NCBI RefSeq assembly: GCF_010726245.1
Contig: NZ_AP022561.1
Location: 682,001 to 746,000 of the forward strand
Source of the DNA: Mycolicibacterium aichiense
Lineage (GTDB): Bacteria > Actinomycetota > Actinomycetes > Mycobacteriales > Mycobacteriaceae
Direction of reading: 5' to 3'
Length of the DNA: 64,000 bases
The translations under genes were made by a program, and so were the position numbers. Under the pieces are notes generated by a model. The model saw nothing but the letters and a program-made list of their open reading frames with translations. It made no database searches and was not told where the DNA came from. Position 1 is the stretch's first letter. Every line of letters starts with the position of its first letter. Shown here piece after piece: positions 27,234 through 35,860 of this stretch.

Positions 27234-27718
27234 GTCTGACCGACATCCCGCTCACCACCCTCGACGGCAAAGCCACCTCGCTGGCCGACTACGCCGACCG
27301 GGCGATCCTGCTGGTCAACGTCGCGTCCAAATGCGGGCTCACCCCGCAGTACGGGGCGCTGGAAAAGCTGGCCCGCGATTACGGTGACCGCGGCCTGACC
27401 GTGATCGGGGTGCCCTGCAACCAGTTCATGGGTCAGGAGCCGGGGACCGCGGAGGAGATCCAGACGTTCTGCTCCACCACCTACGGGGTGACGTTTCCGC
27501 TGTTGGCGAAGACCGACGTCAACGGCGACGACCGGCACCCGCTGTACGCCGAGCTCACCACCTTCGCCGACGGTGACGGCAAGGCCGGCGACATCGCGTG
27601 GAACTTCGAGAAGTTCGTGATCGCGCCTGGCGGGACGGTGGTGAACCGGTTCCGGCCGCAGACCGAGCCCGACGCCCCTGAAGTGATAGCCGCGATCGAG
27701 GCGGTCCTGCCGGGCTGA
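27230..27718 (+). CDS. Glutathione peroxidase family (Cys-type, thioredoxin-dependent) peroxidase
   Basis: A 162-residue peroxidase. The peroxidatic residue is Cys35 in NVASKCGLTPQY. Family motifs GVPCNQFMGQEPG (Cys63) and IAWNFEKFVI (with the active-site Trp and Asn) are present. Cys81 lies where the resolving cysteine of thioredoxin-using members sits. Since mycobacteria make mycothiol rather than glutathione, thioredoxin is the likely reductant. The ATG overlaps the ptrB stop. Confidence 0.92.
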   Translation: MSLTDIPLTTLDGKATSLADYADRAILLVNVASKCGLTPQYGALEKLARDYGDRGLTVIGVPCNQFMGQEPGTAEEIQTFCSTTYGVTFPLLAKTDVNGDDRHPLYAELTTFADGDGKAGDIAWNFEKFVIAPGGTVVNRFRPQTEPDAPEVIAAIEAVLPG

Positions 27719-27740
27719 CCTCAATGGTCGCCTGACCTCA

Positions 27741-27766
27741 AGGTGGCAGACACCGTCTGGACACCT
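27741..27766. promoter_or_regulatory. Interrupted inverted repeat between gpx and DUF2334 genes
   Basis: AGGTG-g-CAGAC-acc-GTCTG-ga-CACCT forms a 10-bp stem with small bulges. It lies 23 bases after the peroxidase stop and 21 before the next start. No T-run follows. It may act as an operator or a rho-assisted terminator. Confidence 0.4.
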
Positions 27767-27786
27767 GGAGTTGCCAGACTGCGAGG

Positions 27787-28491
27787 GTGGCTGGACAACT
27801 CATCGTGTCGGTGTCCGGGATCAGCGATCGAACGCGCGGCGACGTCGACGAGTTCTGTGCCGCGCTCGACAGTCGCGCGGTTCCGCTGTCGCTGCTCGTC
27901 GCCCCTCGACTGAAGGACGGGTACCGGCTGGAATCCGACTCCCGCACCATCGGCTGGCTGGCGGACCGGCGATCCGGCGGTGATGCGGTGGTGCTGCACG
28001 GATTCGACGCCGCCGCCACCAAGAAGCGCCGCGGCGAGTTCGGTGCGCTGCCCGCGCACGAGGCGAACCTGCGGCTCATGGGCGCCGATCGGGTCCTCGA
28101 ACACGTCGGTCTGCGGAGTCGGCTGTTCGCTGCGCCGGGCTGGACGGTTTCGGCCGGAACGGCACTGGCGTTGCCGCGCAACGGCTTCCGTCTGCTCGTC
28201 GACCTGCATGGCATCACCGATCTGGTCACCGGCACGACAACGCGCTCACGGGTGGTCGGAATCGGCGAAGGATTCGTCACCGAACCGTGGTGGTGCCGCA
28301 CGCTGGTGCTGTCCGCGGAACGCACCGCGCGCCGTGGCGGGATGGTCCGATTGGCCGTCACCGCAAAGCAATTGCGCAAGGTCGGGCCCCGTCAGGCCAT
28401 GCTCGACGCGATCGATCTGGCCCTGTTGCACGGCTGCACGCCGACGGTGTACCGCTGGGACCCGCAGGTCCCCGCGACATCCGCCGCCTGA
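27787..28491 (+). CDS. DUF2334-like, polysaccharide deacetylase-fold protein (Rv0784-like)
   Basis: A 234-residue protein starting with GTG. The pattern is LIVSVSGISDRTRGDVDEFC, then PLSLLVAPRL, then DAVVLHGFD, then LFAAPGWTVSAGTALALP. This is the order of strands in DUF2334/NodB-related barrels, with the His and the APGW loop near the presumed metal site. The classical HxxxH pair of active deacetylases is not obvious, so activity is uncertain. It occupies the position of M. tuberculosis Rv0784. Its stop abuts the stop of the convergent SDR gene. Confidence 0.75.
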   Translation: MAGQLIVSVSGISDRTRGDVDEFCAALDSRAVPLSLLVAPRLKDGYRLESDSRTIGWLADRRSGGDAVVLHGFDAAATKKRRGEFGALPAHEANLRLMGADRVLEHVGLRSRLFAAPGWTVSAGTALALPRNGFRLLVDLHGITDLVTGTTTRSRVVGIGEGFVTEPWWCRTLVLSAERTARRGGMVRLAVTAKQLRKVGPRQAMLDAIDLALLHGCTPTVYRWDPQVPATSAA

Positions 28492-29298
28492 CTAGCTGCG
28501 TGAGCTGGACCCGCTCGCCGTCGTCGCCATCCCGCCGTCGACCGGGATGATCGCCCCGTTCACATAGGACCCGGCCCGGCTGGCCAGGAACACCGCGATA
28601 CCGGCCATGTCGTCGTCGCGGCCGATCCGCCCCAGCGGCGACGAGGCCGCGATGGCGTCTCCGAACGCGTCCAGCGTGGCGGCCATCATCTTCGACTGGA
28701 ACGGGCCCGGCGCCACCGCATTCACCGTGATGTGTTGAGGGCCAAGCTCTTTGGCCAGCACACGAGTCAACTGGTGCACAGCCGCCTTGCTGGCCGAGTA
28801 CGAGTAGGTGTTCATTACCGGCACCTGGATCCCGTCGATGCTGCCGATGTTGATCACCCGTGCTGGATCGTCAGCGGTCGCGGCATTGCGCAACGCGCCG
28901 ACCAGTTCCTGCACCAGCCAGAACGGCGACTTCACATTGAGGTCGAGCACCTTGTCCCAGGCCGAGGTCGGAAACGATTCCAGCGGTTCGCCCCACGTCG
29001 CCCCGGCGTTGTTGACCAGGATGTCGAGCTTGTCGGTGCCGGCCAGGACCTCGGCGGCCAGCCGCTTGCATTCGTCTTGACGGGACAGATCGGCCGGGAT
29101 GGCACGGATGGTGCCGAACTGCGACAACTCGGCGACAACCTGATCGCACTTGTCGGCCTTGCGGGAACTGATGATCACCTCGGCGCCGGCCTGCAGCAGG
29201 CCGCGGGAGATCATCACCCCGATGCCGCTGCTGCCGCCGGTGACCAGCGCGGTCTTGCCGGACAGTCCGAACAGCCTGGTCAGGTCGGCTTCACTCAT
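28492..29298 (-). CDS. Short-chain dehydrogenase/reductase
   Basis: A 268-residue NAD(P)-dependent oxidoreductase with the full classical SDR set: TGGSSGIG (20-27), NNAG (96-99), Ser153, Tyr167 and Lys171 (YSASK), and a PGPFQSKM segment after the active site. It is like gluconate 5-dehydrogenase/3-oxoacyl-ACP reductase relatives, and the substrate is not predictable. It starts with a clear AAAGGA ribosome site. It lies 25 bases downstream of the metallo-hydrolase gene and is probably in the same transcript. Confidence 0.9.
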   Translation of the reverse strand: MSEADLTRLFGLSGKTALVTGGSSGIGVMISRGLLQAGAEVIISSRKADKCDQVVAELSQFGTIRAIPADLSRQDECKRLAAEVLAGTDKLDILVNNAGATWGEPLESFPTSAWDKVLDLNVKSPFWLVQELVGALRNAATADDPARVINIGSIDGIQVPVMNTYSYSASKAAVHQLTRVLAKELGPQHITVNAVAPGPFQSKMMAATLDAFGDAIAASSPLGRIGRDDDMAGIAVFLASRAGSYVNGAIIPVDGGMATTASGSSSRS

Positions 29299-29323
29299 GG
29301 AACATCCTTTACGGCAAGCGGTT

Positions 29324-29962
29324 TCAGAACCGGAACGAACTCTCCTCCGGCAGCACCCGGAAATCCGTGTCGGTCATCTCGGTGAGCCGACCGTAATAGA
29401 TGCCGCGCGCCTCCGGGGCCACCACCCCCTGATGGATCGGCACGGCGTGCTCCGGTGCGACCGCCCGCAGATAATCCACCGCCTCGGAGATCTTCATCCA
29501 CGGCGCGGCCGCCGGGGTGGCCAGTACATCCACCGGCTCGCCGGGTACGAACAGCGCGTCACCGGGGTGCATCAGCCGGGCCGGGTGCTCGGCGTCGCCC
29601 ACCAGATACGAGATGTTGTCGATGACCGGAATCTCCGGATGGATGACGGCGTGGCGGCCGCCGACCCCGCGGATGCACAGGCCGGCCACACTCAGTTCGT
29701 CGCCGACGTGCACGGCGCGCCAGGGTTCGCCGAGCTCGGCCGCGGTGGCCGGATCGGCGTAGAGCACCGCGTTCGGGTTGGCCTCCACCAGCGCGGGCAG
29801 CCGTTCGCGGTCGGCGTGGTCGGGATGCTGGTGGGTGATCAGGATCGCCGACAGGCCGGTCACGCCCTCGAAGCCGTGCGAGAAATTACCCGGATCGAAC
29901 AGCAAGGTGGCGCCGTCGAACTCGGCGAGAAGACATGAATGCCCGAAATGCGTCAGCTCCAT
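29324..29962 (-). CDS. Metallo-beta-lactamase-fold hydrolase (Rv0786c-like)
   Basis: A 212-residue protein of the UlaG/YycJ-like group. The metal motif THQHPDHAD gives His44, His46, Asp48 and His49, preceded by HFGHSCLLAEFDGATLLFDP. Later histidines occur in GGRHAVIH and RLMHPGDAL. The enzyme probably cleaves a phosphoester or lactone bond with two metal ions. A longer frame to 30100 overlaps the divergent gene, so ATG 29962 is used. It corresponds to M. tuberculosis Rv0786c by order. Confidence 0.85.
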   Translation of the reverse strand: MELTHFGHSCLLAEFDGATLLFDPGNFSHGFEGVTGLSAILITHQHPDHADRERLPALVEANPNAVLYADPATAAELGEPWRAVHVGDELSVAGLCIRGVGGRHAVIHPEIPVIDNISYLVGDAEHPARLMHPGDALFVPGEPVDVLATPAAAPWMKISEAVDYLRAVAPEHAVPIHQGVVAPEARGIYYGRLTEMTDTDFRVLPEESSFRF

Positions 29963-29999
29963 GCTTACGATTGTGCGCGCACTGGAAGGCGTCGAATAC

Positions 30000-30650
30000 A
30001 TGCGGTTGGTCATCGCGGTGATGCTGGTGGCCTGCGGGCTCGCCGTACCGCCGCGCGCTGCCGCCGACCCGGACACCTGCCCGCCCAACTGCGACCGCAT
30101 TCCCGACGCGGCGTGGGTGGCCCCCTGGGCGATACCGCTGAACGCGCGCTACGCCTGGCCCCGGCTGGCCGGGGTGGCGGTCACCGCCGTCGCACCCCGG
30201 TTCCGGTTCGAGGAGCTGTGCGGCACCCCGCCGGTGGCCCAGGATCCACGGGCCTACGCCGTCGCCGAACGCGCCACCGTCGTCAACCCCGACGGGCAGT
30301 GGCAGTTGCAGGCACAGGTCATGCACTGGCGCGGAGAGACCTGGCGCGGCGGCCAACTGGCGCAGGACGTCTTCCACGCCGCGGTGGCGGCGTTGCGCTC
30401 CTGCCAACGCACCAACGTGACAGCCTCGCCGTCGCTGACCGTCAACGAGCCGGACCGGATGGCCGCGGTGATCAGCGGTCCGGTGATCCTGCGCCAGTAC
30501 GTGGTGGCCAATCCGGCCAACAGCACGGTGACCGAGCTGGCGATGTGGTCAACCGCACCGCCGCAGACGCCGTGGCCGATGGCCAGCGACGACAACCTGC
30601 TCGACGCGCTCGGCGCGCCGCTGTGCACGGCCTACATCGGGTCCTGCTGA
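30000..30650 (+). CDS. Conserved exported protein (Rv0787-like)
   Basis: A 216-residue protein with a signal peptide (MRLVIAVMLVACGLAVPPRA, cleavage probably after ARAAA) and a mature part containing CPPNCDRIPDAAWV and several further cysteines that may form disulfides. No catalytic family is recognised. It is the gene just before purS, as in M. tuberculosis (Rv0787), and may share its transcript. An extra upstream start is possible because the frame is open into the divergent gene. Confidence 0.72.
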   Translation: MRLVIAVMLVACGLAVPPRAAADPDTCPPNCDRIPDAAWVAPWAIPLNARYAWPRLAGVAVTAVAPRFRFEELCGTPPVAQDPRAYAVAERATVVNPDGQWQLQAQVMHWRGETWRGGQLAQDVFHAAVAALRSCQRTNVTASPSLTVNEPDRMAAVISGPVILRQYVVANPANSTVTELAMWSTAPPQTPWPMASDDNLLDALGAPLCTAYIGSC

Positions 30651-30704
30651 TGAGCCGCCGGTAGAGTTACACCGCAACATTCCCCGACGTCAGCAGGAGC
30701 GCCT

Positions 30705-30944
30705 GTGGCCCGAGTAGTGGTCAACGTGATGCCCAAAGCCGAGATCCTCGACCCGCAAGGTCAGGCGATCGTCGGTGCACTGGGCCGTCTGGGACACACC
30801 GGTATCTCGGATGTCCGACAGGGCAAGCGATTCGAGCTCGAGGTCGACGATTCGATCAGCGACTCGGCGCTCGCCGAAATCGCCGAATCCCTGCTGGCGA
30901 ACACGGTGATCGAGGACTGGTCGGTCACCCGGGAGCAGCAGTGA
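30705..30944 (+). CDS. purS: FGAM synthase subunit PurS
   Basis: A 79-residue subunit of phosphoribosylformylglycinamidine synthase. The ferredoxin-like fold is visible in [20 protein letters not shown], then [15 protein letters not shown]. It bridges PurQ and PurL in the three-part enzyme used by Gram-positive bacteria. GTG start with a GCAGGAG ribosome site. It overlaps purQ by four bases (GTGA). Confidence 0.95.
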   Translation: MARVVVNVMPKAEILDPQGQAIVGALGRLGHTGISDVRQGKRFELEVDDSISDSALAEIAESLLANTVIEDWSVTREQQ

Positions 30945-31615
30945 GCGCCCGGATCGGGGTCATCACCTTCCCCGGCACGCTCGACGACGTCGACGCCGCC
31001 CGCGCGGTCCGGCTCGCCGGCGCGGAGGCGGTCAATCTCTGGCACGGCGACGCCGATCTCAAGGGCGTCGACGCCGTGGTGGTGCCGGGCGGCTTCTCCT
31101 ACGGCGACTACCTGCGCTGCGGTGCGATCGCGAAGTTCGCGCCGGTGATGGGCGAGGTGATCACCGCCGCCAAGGCTGGTCTGCCCGTACTGGGCATCTG
31201 CAACGGCTTCCAGGTGCTCTGCGAGGCCGGTCTGCTGCCCGGTGCGCTGACCCGCAACGCCGGGCTGCACTTCATCTGCCGCGACGTCTGGCTGCGGGTG
31301 GACTCGATCACCAGCGCATGGACGTCGCGGTACGAATCCGGCGCCGAACTGCTGGTGCCGCTGAAGTCCGGCGAAGGCCGCTACGTGGCCAGCGAGGCCG
31401 TGCTCGACGAACTCGAAGGCGAAGGCCGGGTGGTGTTCCGCTACGCCGAGAACCTCAACGGCTCGATGCGCGACATCGCCGGGATCAGCTCCGCCAATGG
31501 CCGGGTGGTCGGGCTGATGCCGCATCCCGAACACGCCACCGAAGCGCTGACCGGCCCGTCCGACGACGGGCTCGGCATCTTCTACTCCGCGCTGGACGCG
31601 GTCCTCGCCGCCTGA
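30941..31615 (+). CDS. purQ: FGAM synthase glutaminase subunit PurQ
   Basis: A 224-residue class-I glutamine amidotransferase that supplies ammonia to PurL. The nucleophile is Cys87 in [11 protein letters not shown], and the catalytic His lies in [25 protein letters not shown] is the family signature. It overlaps purS. The partner purL is encoded about 4 kb downstream, on the other side of the encapsulin and peptidase genes. It converges on the encapsulin gene with a seven-base gap. Confidence 0.97.
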   Translation: MSARIGVITFPGTLDDVDAARAVRLAGAEAVNLWHGDADLKGVDAVVVPGGFSYGDYLRCGAIAKFAPVMGEVITAAKAGLPVLGICNGFQVLCEAGLLPGALTRNAGLHFICRDVWLRVDSITSAWTSRYESGAELLVPLKSGEGRYVASEAVLDELEGEGRVVFRYAENLNGSMRDIAGISSANGRVVGLMPHPEHATEALTGPSDDGLGIFYSALDAVLAA

Positions 31616-31622
31616 TAAATCG

Positions 31623-32420
31623 TCAGGCGGTCAGCGCGACCGATGCCTCAGCGGTGTAGCACAGGAACGTCAGCGTCTCCTCCAGATACAGCTGCACCGT
31701 CTCCGCGTCGTGGCTCAGGTAGCCGATCGCCACGTCGGTGCCCAGCTGCAGGTCGAAGTCGCCGCCGCGGGTGCTCAGCAGGAACGCACCGTCGATCGCG
31801 GGCGCCCAGATGATCTCGCCGTCCACCAGCCGGTTGAGGTGCTCGCGGATCGGATAGCCGTGCTCGGTGGTCTCGCTGACCTTGGTGTAGGCGTCGGCGG
31901 ACAGCAGCACCGAGTAGGGACCGTCGACACCGGCCAGCCGCAGCTCCGACAGCGCCTGGGCGAACACGTCGGGATACTCGCGGGCGTCCTCCGGCAACGC
32001 CAGCGCCGGGTTGGAGCTGCACATCCGGATGCCGTCGATCGACGCCTCCTTGTAGCCCTCGAAGATCGCGCGGTCCTCGATGAACGCCAGCTTCTTGGCC
32101 GCGGCCTTGACCGGATCCCAGTCCGAGTCCTGCGCGCCGCGCTCCACGTCGTCGATTGCGGTGCGCGACACCGTGAACGGCACCCGCAGCCGAACCAGCG
32201 GCTTGGATTCTCGAAGGTGTGCCAGCACACCGTCGGCCGGTGCCGCCACGTCGCGCAGATGACCAGTGCTCACCCCGGCCGTCACCGGACCGCCCGGCTC
32301 GCTGACGTCGACGACGCGACGGCCGGCGATATGCCGCTTGAACGTCCGGCTGGCCTCCAATTCGATTTCGCTCCAAGCCGATTCGGTGATAGGAGCGAGC
32401 TCGCGGTAGAGGTTGTTCAT
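31623..32420 (-). CDS. enc: Encapsulin nanocompartment shell protein (Cfp29-like)
   Basis: A 265-residue family-1 encapsulin (linocin/Cfp29 type) with the HK97 fold. It opens [20 protein letters not shown] and includes GRRVVDVSEPGGPVTAGVST and the late LSADAYTKVSE region. The subunits assemble into a roughly 24-nm shell that packs cargo bearing a C-terminal tag. The ATG overlaps the TGA of the DyP peroxidase gene, so shell and cargo are translationally linked. In M. tuberculosis the same pair is Rv0798c/Rv0799c. Confidence 0.96.
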   Translation of the reverse strand: MNNLYRELAPITESAWSEIELEASRTFKRHIAGRRVVDVSEPGGPVTAGVSTGHLRDVAAPADGVLAHLRESKPLVRLRVPFTVSRTAIDDVERGAQDSDWDPVKAAAKKLAFIEDRAIFEGYKEASIDGIRMCSSNPALALPEDAREYPDVFAQALSELRLAGVDGPYSVLLSADAYTKVSETTEHGYPIREHLNRLVDGEIIWAPAIDGAFLLSTRGGDFDLQLGTDVAIGYLSHDAETVQLYLEETLTFLCYTAEASVALTA

Positions 32421-33442
32421 CAGGACTGTCCTTTCAGGCTGCCGATCGCCAATGAGCCGTCGGAAGTGGGGGCGGGTGCCGGGGGAGCTGCGTCGACGTC
32501 GCCGAAGCCCGGCCTCGGCGGCGGATCGTTGAGGAAATCGGTGATCGGGGTGAAGAACAGGGTGCCTGTGACGGCGGTGGAGAAATCCAGGATCCGGTCG
32601 GTGTTCCCGGGCGGGTCGCCGATGAACATGTTCTCCAGCATCTTCTCGGTGACGGCCGGGGAGCGCGAGTAGCCGATGTAGTACGTGCCGAACTCGTCCT
32701 TGCCGATCTCCCCGAACGGCATGTTGTGCCGCAGGATCTTGAGCTCGTTGCCGTCGGCGTCTTCGATCACGTTGAGGGCGATGTGGGAATTCGACGGCTT
32801 CACGTCGTCGGGCATCTCGATGTCCTCGAGCTTGGTACGGCCGATGACGCGCTCCTGTTCGGTCACCGACAGCGACTCCCACGACGTCATATCATGCAGG
32901 TACTTCTGCACGTGCACGTAGCAGCCGCCGGCGAAATCCGGGTCCTCGTCCCCGATTTGGCTGGCGCTCACCGCAAGTGGGCCGTCCGGATTCTCGGTGC
33001 CGTCGACGAAGCCGAGCAGATCGCGGTTGTCGAAGAACTTGAAGCCGTGCACCTCGTCGACGATCGTGATCGCGCCGGCCATCGCCTTGGCGACCCGCCC
33101 AGCCAGCTCGAAGCAGACGTCGAGCACCTCGGCGCGGATGTGGAACAACAAGTCACCCGGAGTGGACGGGGCGTGGTGGCGGGCACCGTGCAGCTCGACG
33201 AACGGATGCAGATCCTTCGGGCGCGGCCCGGAGAACAGGCGATCCCATGCGTCGGATCCGATCGACGTCACCATCGAGAGGTGCTTGGACGGATCGCGAA
33301 AGCCGATCGCCCGGACCAGCCCGGCCAGGTCGGGCAGCGCGTCGTGCACCGCGGCTTCGCCGCCGTCGTTGATCGTGGCCACCAAGAAGATGGCGGCAGG
33401 GGTCAGGGGAGCCAGTACCGGTTGCGGTAGCGGGGTGGGCAC
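32420..33442 (-). CDS. dyp: Dye-decolorizing peroxidase, encapsulin cargo
   Basis: A 340-residue heme peroxidase. The DyP motif is GFVDGTENP with catalytic Asp147, and a conserved Arg and proximal His follow. The last residues, [12 protein letters not shown], form the encapsulation tag (L-x-IGSLKG) preceded by a flexible Pro/Ala linker. It therefore acts inside the encapsulin shell encoded next. The role is inferred to be peroxide-dependent oxidation in defence. The start is GTG 33442, divergent from the M18 peptidase 42 bases away. Confidence 0.96.
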   Translation of the reverse strand: MPTPLPQPVLAPLTPAAIFLVATINDGGEAAVHDALPDLAGLVRAIGFRDPSKHLSMVTSIGSDAWDRLFSGPRPKDLHPFVELHGARHHAPSTPGDLLFHIRAEVLDVCFELAGRVAKAMAGAITIVDEVHGFKFFDNRDLLGFVDGTENPDGPLAVSASQIGDEDPDFAGGCYVHVQKYLHDMTSWESLSVTEQERVIGRTKLEDIEMPDDVKPSNSHIALNVIEDADGNELKILRHNMPFGEIGKDEFGTYYIGYSRSPAVTEKMLENMFIGDPPGNTDRILDFSTAVTGTLFFTPITDFLNDPPPRPGFGDVDAAPPAPAPTSDGSLAIGSLKGQS

Positions 33443-33484
33443 CGTCTGACCCTAACGAAAATGACGTCGGCGATGATGGTGATC

Positions 33485-34771
33485 ATGTCCACAGCTGCCA
33501 GCGCGCGGGGATTGTGCGAATTCATCGACGCGTCGCCGTCGCCCTTCCACGTCTGCCAGACGGCGGCGCAGCGGCTACGCGACGCGGGCTACACCGAACT
33601 GGCCGAGACCGATCGATGGCCCGAGGTGGGCGGACGGTACTTCACCGTGCGGGCCGGCTCGCTGGTGGCGTGGAAAAGTCCCCAGCATTCGGGCGGGGAT
33701 CCGGGCCGGCCGTTCCGCATCGTCGGCGGCCACACCGACAGCCCGAATCTGCGCGTCAAGCAGCATCCGGACCGGGTGGTGGCCGGCTGGCAGGTGGTGG
33801 CCCTGGAGCCGTACGGCGGGGCGTGGCTCAACTCCTGGCTGGACCGCGACCTCGGGATCAGCGGCCGTCTGTCGGTTCGGGACCGCGGCGCCGACGGCGG
33901 GGTGTCGCACCGGCTGGTACGCATCGACGACCCGATCCTGCGGGTGCCGCAGCTGGCCATCCACCTGGCCGAAGACCGCGCGGCGGTGAAACTCGACCCG
34001 CAGCGCCATGTGAACGCGGTGTGGGGTCTGGGGGACACGCCGCGGTCGTTCCTGGCCTACGTCGCCGAGCACGCCGGCGTGAACCCGGCCGACCTGTTGT
34101 CAGCGGATCTGATGACCCACGATCTGACCCCGTCGGCGCTGATCGGTGTGGCCGGCGAGTTCGTCAGCGCACCCAGGCTGGACAACCAGGGCACCTGCTA
34201 CGCCGGGCTGGAAGCGTTCCTGGCCGCGGAGCCCAGCGGCTACCTGCCGGTGCTGGCCCTGTTCGACCACGAGGAGGTCGGTTCGACGTCGGATCACGGC
34301 GCCCAGTCTGATCTGCTGCTGACCACGCTGGAGCGCATCGTGCTGGCAGCCGGCGGCGACCGCGAGGATTTCCTGCGCCGGCTCACCGGGTCGATGGTGG
34401 CCTCCGGCGACATGGCGCATGCCACGCATCCCAACTATCCCGACCGCCACGAACCCGGGCACCTGATCGCCGTCGATGGCGGCCCGGTGCTCAAGGTGCA
34501 ACCGAACCTGCGCTACGCCACCGACGGCCGGACCGCGGCCGCGTTCGAACTGGCCTGCCGGCAGGCGGGCGTGCCGCTGCAACGGTACGAGCATCGTGCC
34601 GACCTGCCGTGCGGCTCGACGATCGGGCCGATGACATCGGCGCGGACCGGCATCCCCACCGTCGACGTCGGAGCGGCCCAGCTGGCCATGCACTCCGCCC
34701 GCGAACTGATGGGCGCGGCCGACATCATCGCGTATGCCGCTGCGCTGCAAGCGTTTCTGGCGCCGCAGTAA
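33485..34771 (+). CDS. pepC: M18-family aminopeptidase
   Basis: A metallo-aminopeptidase of about 428 residues. Zinc-site segments include [32 protein letters not shown] and, near the C-terminus, [16 protein letters not shown]. It cleaves neutral or acidic N-terminal residues from peptides in the cytoplasm. ATG 33485 is preferred over starts from 33461 because it aligns with the family's short N-terminus ([14 protein letters not shown]). It corresponds to M. tuberculosis pepC (Rv0800). It converges with the DUF4436 gene with three bases between. Confidence 0.93.
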   Translation: MSTAASARGLCEFIDASPSPFHVCQTAAQRLRDAGYTELAETDRWPEVGGRYFTVRAGSLVAWKSPQHSGGDPGRPFRIVGGHTDSPNLRVKQHPDRVVAGWQVVALEPYGGAWLNSWLDRDLGISGRLSVRDRGADGGVSHRLVRIDDPILRVPQLAIHLAEDRAAVKLDPQRHVNAVWGLGDTPRSFLAYVAEHAGVNPADLLSADLMTHDLTPSALIGVAGEFVSAPRLDNQGTCYAGLEAFLAAEPSGYLPVLALFDHEEVGSTSDHGAQSDLLLTTLERIVLAAGGDREDFLRRLTGSMVASGDMAHATHPNYPDRHEPGHLIAVDGGPVLKVQPNLRYATDGRTAAAFELACRQAGVPLQRYEHRADLPCGSTIGPMTSARTGIPTVDVGAAQLAMHSARELMGAADIIAYAAALQAFLAPQ

Positions 34772-34774
34772 AGC

Positions 34775-35620
34775 TCACAGCTTGTTGTACGCCGGGTCGA
34801 GGTGGCGCCACCAGCACACGATGTAGAGCGCCATCGACGCCACCAACGCCACGACGACCCACAAGATCACGGTCACGTCGATCCATGTTCCGATCGTCGG
34901 TGCGTCGGGAAGCGCGTTGCGCAGCGGCACCACGGCGAACAGCATCGCCGCGAACCAGGTTGTCATCGGCGGCTGGAACTTGCGCCGATCGCGCACCGTC
35001 TGCACCGCCACCGTGATGCCCAACACCGCGATCGTGACCAGCGCCGCCAGCAGCATCGCCACCACCGCGGCAGTGCTGGGCGACCGGTGGAGGTCCACTA
35101 GGTAGGCGCTCGGCCGGCTGCCCTCCTCACTCGGCTGAGCCCGGAACTGCCAGCCGGGAGTCCGGTCGTAGATCGACGGCGACACCCGGGTTACCGCGTG
35201 ACTGTCACCCACCGTGACCTCGATGGTCAGCGGGCCTGCTTGGTAACGATCGAAGGGATAGGTGCCGGGGTCGCCTGTCATCGCCAGCGTCACCGGCACG
35301 GTGCCCGGTGTCGAGCCCTTGGTCCATGTCCTGATGGTCGGTGTGATCCCCGAGTCAACTGTGAGGCCGAGATCTTCGACGAGCCCATGCGTCACCGGAT
35401 CCACCAGTTTGGGACCCGGGACCACCGTCACGTTGACGACCAATTCGCCCCTGGCGGAATGAACCTCGACAAGGTCGGCGGTCACGGTGGTCCCGTCCGT
35501 CGTGGCGGTTCCCTGAACGAGCCGCGACGGCTCGCCCAGACCGGTCCCCGCATACAGCGAGATTGTCGCGATGTACGCGCCGATGAGGACTACCACAATT
35601 GCGACGAGGCGAACCTTCAT
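34775..35620 (-). CDS. DUF4436-family membrane protein
   Basis: A 281-residue protein: one N-terminal membrane helix (KVRLVAIVVVLIGAYIATI), an extracytoplasmic beta-rich domain of about 150 residues, then three hydrophobic helices (AAVVAMLLAALVTIAVLGIT and two more). The motif RRKFQPPMTTWFAAMLFAVV is typical of DUF4436. Function unknown. The start at 35620 follows a GGGGAAGG ribosome site. The 240-bp gap between it and the divergent purL holds promoter sequence and no convincing gene. Confidence 0.82.
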   Translation of the reverse strand: MKVRLVAIVVVLIGAYIATISLYAGTGLGEPSRLVQGTATTDGTTVTADLVEVHSARGELVVNVTVVPGPKLVDPVTHGLVEDLGLTVDSGITPTIRTWTKGSTPGTVPVTLAMTGDPGTYPFDRYQAGPLTIEVTVGDSHAVTRVSPSIYDRTPGWQFRAQPSEEGSRPSAYLVDLHRSPSTAAVVAMLLAALVTIAVLGITVAVQTVRDRRKFQPPMTTWFAAMLFAVVPLRNALPDAPTIGTWIDVTVILWVVVALVASMALYIVCWWRHLDPAYNKL

Positions 35621-35860
35621 ACTCAGCCTTCCCCAAAGTTGCTGCGCGTAACGCACATAGCGTGGCACAGGCGGACAGCCGCGGTGCTGGGCCCATCAGC
35701 CGGGCCGTTGCGGTGACGCTCGACGGGCGCCGAGGTGGACCGGTCCGCACAGCGGGCACGGGTGGTGACCGTGGTGCTGATGAGGTAGCGCAGCGTCGGC
35801 GTTTACGCCTGCAGGTACAAGGACGCGGCATCACGCAGCTGCGCCACTAGACTGTCTGGC

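Noticed and set aside
35599..35850. An open plus-strand frame of about 83 codons in the gap before purL
   Set aside because: It starts inside the antisense of the DUF4436 gene, has no ribosome site, arginine-rich composition typical of spurious GC-rich frames, and no recognisable sequence. The gap is better read as promoter sequence for the two divergent genes.
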